This document shows, in pieces, positions 57,639-64,000 of a DNA stretch of 64,000 bases. The position numbers and the translations under genes were made by a program. The stretch comes from Woeseiaceae bacterium (GTDB lineage: Bacteria; Pseudomonadota; Gammaproteobacteria; Steroidobacterales; Woeseiaceae): the NCBI GenBank assembly GCA_024640315.1, contig JAHEFF010000003.1, forward strand, positions 62,001 through 126,000, in the 5' to 3' direction. The stretch's first letter is position 1; each line of letters opens with the position of its first letter. The notes under the pieces are model-generated. The model was not told where the DNA came from, did not search any database, and worked only from the letters and a program-made list of their open reading frames with translations.

Positions 57639-60110
57639 ATGGGAAATAACGGATTGAAATCAGAGGCACGTGTCGTCGTCATCGGTGGTGGCGTAGTCGG
57701 TGTAAGTGCCCTCTACCATCTTGCCAGGAAGGGCTGGGGCGAAGACGTCGTATTGCTCGAAAAGGGCGAACTGACGTCGGGATCAACCTGGCACGCCGCC
57801 GGCCTTTTGCCACTTTTCAATATGAGTTACAGCGTGGGCCAGATTCACAAGTACTCCGTGAATCTTTACAAGAAGCTCGAGGAAGAAACCGGCCAGCCGG
57901 TCGGCTTCAGCCAGGTTGGCAACCTGCGCCTGGCGATGAACGACGACCGAATGGATGAGTATTATCAGTACGCGGCAACCGCCAAAACGATCGGCGTCGA
58001 CGTCCGCTTTCTGACGCCTGCGGAAATTCAGAAACTCTGGCCAATGTGCAATATCGACGGACTCGTCGGCGGCATCTTTCATCCGGATGACGGTTACATT
58101 CAGCCCGCCGACCTGACACAGGCACTGGCGAAAGGTGCACGCGCACGGGGTGCAACCATCTATCGCAAGACGCACGTACTCGGTATTGAGCAGGCCTCGT
58201 CCGGCGCCTGGCTGGTCAGAACAGACAAAGGCGACATTCGCTGTGATCACGTCATCAGCGCGACCGGCAACTATGCCCGAAAGACCGGCAACATGGTCGG
58301 CCTCGATATACCCGTGATTCCGGTCGAGCACCAGTTCATTGTGACCGAACCACACCCGGAAGTGCAGCGGCGCCATGCGAACGGCGAGCCGGAATTGGCT
58401 GTACTGCGCGAATCGGACGGCTCCTGGTACCTGCGCGAAGAAAACGGCGGCTTCATTCTCGGCCCGTACGAGCAGGGCGCGCCATGTTGTTACGTCGACG
58501 GTCCCGATCCGCGAGCCGAATACGAACTGTTCCAGGAAGACATCGATCGTCTCGCGCCACACATCGAGGCCGCCATGTCGCGCGTGCCGGCTTTCGGCGA
58601 GGTTGGCATCAAGCAAGTGTACAACGGCGCGATTGCCTATACGCCGGACGGCAGCCCGATCATCGGCCCGGCCTGGGGTCTCGACAACTTCTGGCTGAAT
58701 GAAGGCCACAGCTTCGGAATTACCGCAGCCGGCGGCGCCGGCTGGCAGCTCGCCGAGTGGATTGTCGAGGGTGAACCGACCATCGACATGCTGGGCGTCG
58801 AGCCACGCCGTTTCGGCGATTACGCCACGAAGAAATACCTGATCGAAAAGAATGAGGAGGCGTATGCCAACGTCTTTGTCATTCACTATCCCGACGAAGA
58901 GCGGCCAGCGGGCCGACCGCTGCGCACTGCACCCTGCTATGAGCGTATGAAAGACCAGGGCGCTGTGTTCGGCCAGAAGTTCGGCTGGGAGCGGCCCAAT
59001 TTTTTCGCCACCGACGGCATGGCACAGGAGGACGACTGGTCGTTTCGGCGCTCGAAGTGGTTCGAGGCCGTGCGCAAGGAAGTCGCCAATACGACAGAGA
59101 ACGCCGGCCTCCTCGACATGACCGCATTTGCCAAATGCCGTCTGTCCGGTCCCGGCGCAGAAGAATTCCTCGATGAATTCGTTGCCAACAGCCTGCCGAG
59201 AAAAATTGGTGGTTTGACGTTGGCACATGCACTAAACGGAAACGGCGGGATCCACTCTGAATTCACGATCAGGAGAGAGTCGGCTGACTCCTTTTACCTG
59301 GTCTCCGCCGGCGCGCTGCAGCGTCTCGATCATGACTACCTTTTGAAACACATGCCGGGAGACGGTTCGGTTCAGTTCACGCAGCTCACAGGGACGATGG
59401 GCGTGCTCGTCATTGCCGGACCGAAATCCCGGCAGCTGCTACAACGCGTGACCGCTGCCGATTTATCGAATGCAGCGTTTCCCTGGCTGACTGCGCAGGA
59501 CATCGTGGTCGGTATGGCCCCGGCCAATGCCATGCGGGTCAACTACGTTGGCGAGCTCGGCTGGGAGTTACACCATCCGCTCGAATATCAGAATCATATT
59601 TTCGATACCTTGTTCGAGGCCGGCGAAGACCTGGGCCTGAAGCCGTTCGGCATCCGGGCGATGGACTCGATGCGGCTCGAAAAGTCCTACCGCATGGTTG
59701 GAACAGAGCTCTCGATTGAGTACTCGGCCTACGAGTCTGCGATGGATCGCTTCGTCAAGGCGGATAAGGGTGATTTTCTCGGTCGCGATGCGTTGCTGGC
59801 ATCAAGAGACGCCGGGCTCAATAACCTGCTCGTGACGCTCGAAGTGCACGATGTCGACGATGCCGATGCGCTGGGCAACAACGCGTTGCTGCAAGGCGGC
59901 GAGATTATCGGCCGGGCGACCGGCGGCGGTTTCGGCTTTCGTATCAACAAATCATTGGCCCTGGGGATGGTGAAGCCCGAGCTGGCCAAGCCGGGCACGG
60001 CGCTTGAAATTGAAATTCTCGGCAAGGTATACCCGGCGACGGTCGTACCGGATAGCCCGTTCGATCCAAAGAATGAACGATTGCGAGATAGCGGGGGCAA
60101 TAATGAGTAA
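57639..60110 (+). CDS. FAD-dependent DMGDH/sarcosine-dehydrogenase-like protein (DAO-GcvT fusion), third copy
   Basis: 823 aa. The FAD motif VVVIGGGVVGVSALYHLARKG is split across residues 10-30, and the covalent-flavin-type TSGSTWHAAG is near residue 47. The GcvT-like half begins at about residue 430, with VNYVGELGWELHHP near residue 633 and MRLEKSYRMVG near 678. It oxidises an N-methyl glycine derivative and passes C1 to THF. It differs from the copies at 21.3-26.2 kb and may have another substrate. The stop overlaps the GFA start (ATG 60103), so the genes are translationally coupled. Confidence 0.88.
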   Translation: MGNNGLKSEARVVVIGGGVVGVSALYHLARKGWGEDVVLLEKGELTSGSTWHAAGLLPLFNMSYSVGQIHKYSVNLYKKLEEETGQPVGFSQVGNLRLAMNDDRMDEYYQYAATAKTIGVDVRFLTPAEIQKLWPMCNIDGLVGGIFHPDDGYIQPADLTQALAKGARARGATIYRKTHVLGIEQASSGAWLVRTDKGDIRCDHVISATGNYARKTGNMVGLDIPVIPVEHQFIVTEPHPEVQRRHANGEPELAVLRESDGSWYLREENGGFILGPYEQGAPCCYVDGPDPRAEYELFQEDIDRLAPHIEAAMSRVPAFGEVGIKQVYNGAIAYTPDGSPIIGPAWGLDNFWLNEGHSFGITAAGGAGWQLAEWIVEGEPTIDMLGVEPRRFGDYATKKYLIEKNEEAYANVFVIHYPDEERPAGRPLRTAPCYERMKDQGAVFGQKFGWERPNFFATDGMAQEDDWSFRRSKWFEAVRKEVANTTENAGLLDMTAFAKCRLSGPGAEEFLDEFVANSLPRKIGGLTLAHALNGNGGIHSEFTIRRESADSFYLVSAGALQRLDHDYLLKHMPGDGSVQFTQLTGTMGVLVIAGPKSRQLLQRVTAADLSNAAFPWLTAQDIVVGMAPANAMRVNYVGELGWELHHPLEYQNHIFDTLFEAGEDLGLKPFGIRAMDSMRLEKSYRMVGTELSIEYSAYESAMDRFVKADKGDFLGRDALLASRDAGLNNLLVTLEVHDVDDADALGNNALLQGGEIIGRATGGGFGFRINKSLALGMVKPELAKPGTALEIEILGKVYPATVVPDSPFDPKNERLRDSGGNNE

Positions 60111-60522
60111 CGCAAGCGGCGGCTGTTTGTGCGGCGCAGTCCGTTATGAGATCACGGGCAAGATGCAGAAGGTTGTCTACTGCCACTGCGAGCAGTGCCG
60201 AAAGACCAGCGGACATTTTGTAGCGGCGACTGCTGTCGACCTCGACAAGCTGCAGCTCGTCGATGATTCAGGACTCACCTGGTACCAGTCTTCCGACATA
60301 GCAGACCGCGGATTCTGCAATCAGTGCGGCTCGAGTATTTTTTGGCGGCCCGCCCACGGCAAATATATGGCGGTCATGGCGGGCGCGATCGATGCACCTA
60401 CGGGTCTCCGCAGTCACGAGCACATTCATACGGCCGATGCCTCTGATTACTATGAGATTTGCGACGGGCTGCCGCAATTTCCGCACGAGCATGAAGACCT
60501 GTGGGAAGAGAACGACAAGTGA
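60103..60522 (+). CDS. GFA (glutathione-dependent formaldehyde-activating) family protein
   Basis: 139 aa from ATG 60103, which lies inside the last codons of the FAD-GcvT gene; a longer frame from 60004 is within that gene. Zinc-binding Cys motifs: GCLCGAVRY (about residue 8), [12 protein letters not shown] (about 27) and [10 protein letters not shown] (about 69). The founding member, Gfa, was proposed to join formaldehyde to glutathione; the family is wider than this. Placement between two demethylating oxidases that can release formaldehyde makes a formaldehyde-handling role attractive. The stop overlaps the soxB GTG. Confidence 0.85.
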   Translation: MSNASGGCLCGAVRYEITGKMQKVVYCHCEQCRKTSGHFVAATAVDLDKLQLVDDSGLTWYQSSDIADRGFCNQCGSSIFWRPAHGKYMAVMAGAIDAPTGLRSHEHIHTADASDYYEICDGLPQFPHEHEDLWEENDK

Positions 60523-61766
60523 ATTACTCGGCTTTCAGCCTGTTGCGAAACGCACTGAGTCACAATCGTGGCTGGCGCGAAGCCTGGCGCAGCCCGGAAC
60601 CGAAGCGAAAGTATGACGTCATCATCGTTGGTGGCGGCGGTCACGGCCTGGCGACTGCCTATTACCTCGCGAAGGAACATGGTGTACGCAATATCGCCGT
60701 CCTGGAGAAAGGCTGGATCGGTGGTGGCAACACAGGACGCAACACGACGATCGTCAGGTCGAACTATCTGTGGACAGAGGCTTCCCTGCTCTATGAAAAA
60801 TCGATGCAACTTTGGGAGGGGCTCAGCCAGGATCTGAATTACAACGTCATGTTCAGTCAGCGCGGCGTATACAACCTGGGCCATACGCTGCAGGACATGC
60901 GCGACATCGAACGACGGGTCAATGCCAACCGGCTGAATGGCATAGATGCCGAAGTCGTTAGCGCCGCAGAGCTCCGAAAATCGATTCCGTATCTCAACAC
61001 GTCGCCGGAAGCACGCTATCCGATCATCGGCGCCTCGTTACAGCGGCGTGCCGGTGTTGCCCGCCATGACGCGGTCGCATGGGGATTTGCCCGCGCAGCC
61101 GACAAACTCGGTGTCGACATTATCGAGCAATGCGAAGTGACCGGCATTAACCGCGCCGGCGGCCGCGCCACCGGCGTAGAAACCACCCGCGGCACGATCG
61201 AAGCCGACAAGATAGGAGTCGTCGTTGCAGGTAACGCGAGTGTACTTGCCTCAATGGCCGAATTGCGACTGCCGGTCGAGAGTCACCCGTTGCAGGCCTT
61301 TGTTTCGGAACCGCTGAAGCCGGTCCTTGATACCGTGGTCATGTCAAACGCGGTGCACGGCTACATCAGCCAGTCGGACAAGGGAGAGCTCGTGATTGGG
61401 GCCGGCATCGATGCCTACACCGGTTACGGTCAGCGCGGAAGTTTTCCGACGATCGAACATGCCATGCAGGCCATTCTCGAGCTCTTCCCGGTTTTCAGTC
61501 GCGTGCGGATGTTGCGCATGTGGGGTGGCATCGTCGATGTTTGCCCGGACGCCTGCCCGATTATCAGCAAGACGCCTGTTGACGGGCTCTATTTCAATTG
61601 TGGCTGGGGTACGGGCGGATTCAAGGCGACCCCGGGATCAGGCTGGGTATTTGCCCATACGATTGCAGAGGACCGGCCACACGAGCTGAACGAAGCCTTC
61701 GACCTGAAGCGGTTCGAAACCGGCGCACTGATCGACGAGCACGGCGCTGCTGCGGTCGCTCACTGA
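60519..61766 (+). CDS. soxB: Sarcosine oxidase subunit beta
   Basis: 415 aa from GTG 60519 overlapping the GFA TGA (GTGA). The N-terminal [14 protein letters not shown] and the FAD motif [22 protein letters not shown] (split, about residue 33) match heterotetrameric sarcosine oxidase beta. [13 protein letters not shown] (about 75) and [20 protein letters not shown] (split, about 367) are also family-typical. SoxB carries the covalent flavin and oxidises sarcosine to glycine; formaldehyde or methylene-THF and H2O2 result. It is followed by soxD and soxA in the usual order. Confidence 0.95.
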   Translation: MNYSAFSLLRNALSHNRGWREAWRSPEPKRKYDVIIVGGGGHGLATAYYLAKEHGVRNIAVLEKGWIGGGNTGRNTTIVRSNYLWTEASLLYEKSMQLWEGLSQDLNYNVMFSQRGVYNLGHTLQDMRDIERRVNANRLNGIDAEVVSAAELRKSIPYLNTSPEARYPIIGASLQRRAGVARHDAVAWGFARAADKLGVDIIEQCEVTGINRAGGRATGVETTRGTIEADKIGVVVAGNASVLASMAELRLPVESHPLQAFVSEPLKPVLDTVVMSNAVHGYISQSDKGELVIGAGIDAYTGYGQRGSFPTIEHAMQAILELFPVFSRVRMLRMWGGIVDVCPDACPIISKTPVDGLYFNCGWGTGGFKATPGSGWVFAHTIAEDRPHELNEAFDLKRFETGALIDEHGAAAVAH

Positions 61767-61779
61767 CAGGCGGGTTGAG

Positions 61780-62052
61780 ATGCTGCTGATCAAGTGTCCA
61801 TGGTGCGGTGAGCGAGCCGAGACCGAGTTCAGTTGCGGCGGAGAAGCTGGCATCACCCGACCTGCCAATCCCGACTCGCTGACCGATGCCGAGTGGGCGG
61901 ATTACCTGTTCATGCGCAAGAACCCGCGCGGCGCTCACGCGGAACTCTGGAACCACAGCCTGGGCTGCCGACGCTGGTTTGGCGTCGAGCGCGACACGGT
62001 TACCTACCGGATCGCGAAGACCTGCAAGCTATCGCCAGGAAAAACGGACTAA
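61780..62052 (+). CDS. soxD: Sarcosine oxidase subunit delta
   Basis: 90 aa, normal for SoxD. Zinc ligands are visible as CPWCG (residues 6-10) and the later FSCGG (about 19), with SLGCRRWFGVERDT about residue 60. It is a small zinc-binding subunit of heterotetrameric sarcosine oxidase. It lies 13 bases after soxB and 10 bases before soxA. Confidence 0.95.
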   Translation: MLLIKCPWCGERAETEFSCGGEAGITRPANPDSLTDAEWADYLFMRKNPRGAHAELWNHSLGCRRWFGVERDTVTYRIAKTCKLSPGKTD

Positions 62053-62062
62053 CGGACGGCAC

Positions 62063-64000
62063 ATGCAGCCCAATCGTATCGACAAGGGCGGACGCATTGA
62101 CCGTTCGCAACCGCTTCGCTTCCGCTTCAACGGCAGGACCTATGAAGGATTTGCCGGCGATACGCTGGCGTCTGCGTTGCTGGCCAATGGCGTCTTGCTC
62201 GTCGGCCGAAGCTTCAAATTGCACCGGCCTCGCGGCATCGTCGGCGCCGGTGCCGAAGAACCCAACGCGATCATGCAGATCGGGACCGGGGCCGAGGCTC
62301 TTCCGAACAGGCGGGCAACCCAGGTATCGCTTCACGACGGTCTCGTGGCCAGGTCGACCAGGGGCTGGCCCGGACTGCGATTCGATGTCGGCGCAGTTAA
62401 CAACCTGTTTTCGCGCGTATTCGCCGCCGGCTTTTACTACAAAACCTTCATGTACCCGCAAGCGCTCTGGAAATACTACGAACGCTTCATTCGCCGGTCG
62501 GCTGGCTTCGGCAAGGCACCCAGGAAGCCGGACCCTGATCGATATGATCACCGCAACGCGCATTGCGATGTGCTCGTTGCCGGCGCCGGCCCGGCCGGAT
62601 TGATGGCAGCACTGGCCGCCGCAAAGTCCGGCGCGCGCGTCATCATTGCCGATGATCAGCCCGAATTTGGCGGCAGCCTGCTGGCCAGTTCACAGACGAT
62701 CGACAACAAGGCCGCAGATGAGTGGCTTGACGACATCGTGACGGAGCTTGCTCAGCTGGACGGCGTGACAATGCTTAATCGAAGCGTCGTGTTTGGCTAT
62801 CACGATCATAATTTCCTCACCATCGCCGAGAACCGTGAAAACCATGTTCGCCAGCGCCTGTGGCGCGTGCGTGCACGTCAGGTGATCCTGGCCCAGGGGG
62901 CATTCGAGCGTCCGCTCGTATTCTGCAATAACGACAGGCCGGGCGTCATGCTGGCCTCTGCAGTATCTACCTACATCAACCGCTACGCAGTGTGCCCCGG
63001 CAAGCGCGCCGTCGTCTTTACGAACAACGACTCGGCATACCAGGCGGCGATTGATCTCCATGGCGCCGGAGCAACAGTTTCGGCGGTCGTGGACAGCCGG
63101 ATGCAAGGCGCCGGTGAGCTGGCCAAAGCCGTGGAACAAGCAGGCATCCCTGTGTTTCATGGACACGTCGTGACAGACGTTACCGGACAGAAGCGCGTAT
63201 CCGGCGTCAGGATCGCGAAATGGAATGGTGATGCTGATTCACTCGTAGAGAATACGATCAGCATTGACTGCGACCTGCTTGCTATGTCGGGTGGGTGGAA
63301 CCCGGCGGTGCATCTTCATTCTCAGTCGGGTGGCAAGAACGTGTGGGACGAAGAGCTGCATTGTTTCGTCCCGGGTGACGCGGTGCAGGCCGAAATTTCT
63401 GTGGGCGCCGGGATCGGCCAATGGTCTCTTAGCGACTGTCTTCGAAGCGGACTCGAGGCCGGAAACGAAGCGGCTATGCGCTGCGATTTCGCGACTGCAG
63501 AAATGGTTGCTCCGCTGGCAAACGACGCAGCCACGCAAGCTTTGCAGCCGCTTTGGCGGGTGCCCGCGGCAAAAGACCCGGACCGATGCCCGAAGCAGTT
63601 TATTGACTTTCAGAATGACACAAGCGTTACCGATATTCGCCTTGCTGTTCGTGAGGGCTACCGAAACGTGGAACACGTCAAACGCTATACCGCGCTGGGA
63701 TTTGGTACCGACCAGGGCAAACTCGGCAACATCAACGGCATGGCCGTGCTCGCCGAGTCGCTGGGCGAACAAATCCCTGCCGTCGGCACGACGACCTTTC
63801 GGCCGCCCTACACGCCGGTATCCTTCGGGGTGTGCGCTGGCGAGAGCATCGGCGACCTTTACGACCCGGTCCGTAAGACCGCTATTCATGAATGGCACCA
63901 GTCCGCCGGGGCAGCGTTTGAAAATGTCGGCCAATGGCACAGACCGTGGTACTTCCCGCGACGTGGTGAAGATCTGCACGCAGCGGTTGCGCGCGAGTGT
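62063..64000 (+). CDS. soxA: Sarcosine oxidase subunit alpha, 3'-truncated by window edge
   Basis: 646 codons are visible and still open at base 64000; full SoxA is about 960-1010 aa. ATG 62063 starts in the expected place after soxD. The N-terminal ferredoxin-like part (FNGRTYEGFAGDTLASALL, about residue 23) is followed by an NAD-binding Rossmann region (DVLVAGAGPAGLMAALAAAKSG, split, about 168). RPLVFCNNDRPGVMLASA (about 285) and FRPPYTPVSFG near residue 585, just before the GcvT-like C-terminus, fit as well. The alpha subunit binds NAD and THF and completes C1 transfer. soxG would be expected just right of the window. Confidence 0.93.
   Translation, partial: MQPNRIDKGGRIDRSQPLRFRFNGRTYEGFAGDTLASALLANGVLLVGRSFKLHRPRGIVGAGAEEPNAIMQIGTGAEALPNRRATQVSLHDGLVARSTRGWPGLRFDVGAVNNLFSRVFAAGFYYKTFMYPQALWKYYERFIRRSAGFGKAPRKPDPDRYDHRNAHCDVLVAGAGPAGLMAALAAAKSGARVIIADDQPEFGGSLLASSQTIDNKAADEWLDDIVTELAQLDGVTMLNRSVVFGYHDHNFLTIAENRENHVRQRLWRVRARQVILAQGAFERPLVFCNNDRPGVMLASAVSTYINRYAVCPGKRAVVFTNNDSAYQAAIDLHGAGATVSAVVDSRMQGAGELAKAVEQAGIPVFHGHVVTDVTGQKRVSGVRIAKWNGDADSLVENTISIDCDLLAMSGGWNPAVHLHSQSGGKNVWDEELHCFVPGDAVQAEISVGAGIGQWSLSDCLRSGLEAGNEAAMRCDFATAEMVAPLANDAATQALQPLWRVPAAKDPDRCPKQFIDFQNDTSVTDIRLAVREGYRNVEHVKRYTALGFGTDQGKLGNINGMAVLAESLGEQIPAVGTTTFRPPYTPVSFGVCAGESIGDLYDPVRKTAIHEWHQSAGAAFENVGQWHRPWYFPRRGEDLHAAVAREC

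Noticed and set aside
57783..59228. 481-aa open frame on the minus strand inside the FAD-GcvT gene
   Set aside because: It is antisense to a well-supported gene with flavin and GcvT motifs; its sequence has no recognisable domain and is a by-product of GC-rich codon use.
61833..62603. 256-aa open frame across soxD and soxA
   Set aside because: It is out of frame with both sox genes, whose products are clearly recognisable; Arg/Ser/Pro-rich shadow frame.

Overview
The window looks like chromosomal DNA from an aerobic, probably marine, gammaproteobacterium. The evidence is moderately high GC, dense gene packing with frequent ATGA/GTGA overlaps, many lipoprotein and signal-peptide hydrolases, a TonB-dependent receptor, a PQQ alcohol dehydrogenase, and catabolism of osmolytes (carnitine, glycine betaine, sarcosine, a DMSP-demethylase homologue). 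Genus cannot be read from the sequence. No rRNA, tRNA, CRISPR array, transposase or integrase was seen, and none of the genes recognised is a transcription regulator.

Layout. 1-7.85 kb: a tightly overlapping Leloir/lactose operon (S9 peptidase tail, GalM-like epimerase, galK, galT, lipoprotein beta-galactosidase). 7.9-11 kb (minus): PQQ-dependent alcohol dehydrogenase with a haem c domain, then a 2OG-Fe(II) oxygenase. 11.1-13.97 kb: serine hydrolase, SAM methyltransferase, and a TauD-family gene cut off before its iron-binding motif. 14-18.5 kb (minus): polysaccharide deacetylase, M28-like protein, sterol-desaturase-family protein, class II aldolase. 18.6-33 kb: the metabolic heart. A minus operon (DMGDH-like, SARDH-like, Rieske oxygenase) diverges from a plus operon (BKACE enzyme, carnitine dehydrogenase-thioesterase fusion, acyl-CoA dehydrogenase, CaiD-like hydratase, ADP-forming acyl-CoA synthetase), with an MttB-family methyltransferase at the far end of the minus operon. 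33-43.6 kb: an aldehyde dehydrogenase remnant, phosphodiesterase-like lipoprotein, MFS transporter, choline-dehydrogenase-like GMC enzyme, several hydrolases, and a short divergent BCCT-like membrane protein. 43.6-48.8 kb: PHP metallohydrolase and TonB receptor with a clear terminator. 48.8-64 kb: TPR-sulfotransferase, DmdA-like aminomethyltransferase, C69-family protein, BCCT transporter, then a plus operon: a second MttB, an HD-domain oxygenase-like protein, a third FAD-GcvT dehydrogenase, a GFA (formaldehyde/glutathione) protein and sarcosine oxidase soxB-soxD-soxA, the last running off the right edge.

How it fits together (inference). Gamma-butyrobetaine or crotonobetaine would be activated to CoA thioesters, oxidised and hydrated to carnitine, oxidised to 3-dehydrocarnitine, cleaved by BKACE to betainyl-CoA, hydrolysed to glycine betaine, then stripped of methyl groups by the Rieske oxygenase, DMGDH and SARDH or SoxBDA to glycine. 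Methyl groups would leave as formaldehyde or methylene-THF. BCCT and possibly MFS transporters would supply substrate; the GMC enzyme may feed in choline. The most unusual items are two non-pyrrolysine MttB homologues with no corrinoid protein in sight, an HD-domain mixed-valent-diiron-type protein inside the demethylation operon, a reduced BCCT-like protein, and a C69 protein whose nucleophilic Cys is Ser.
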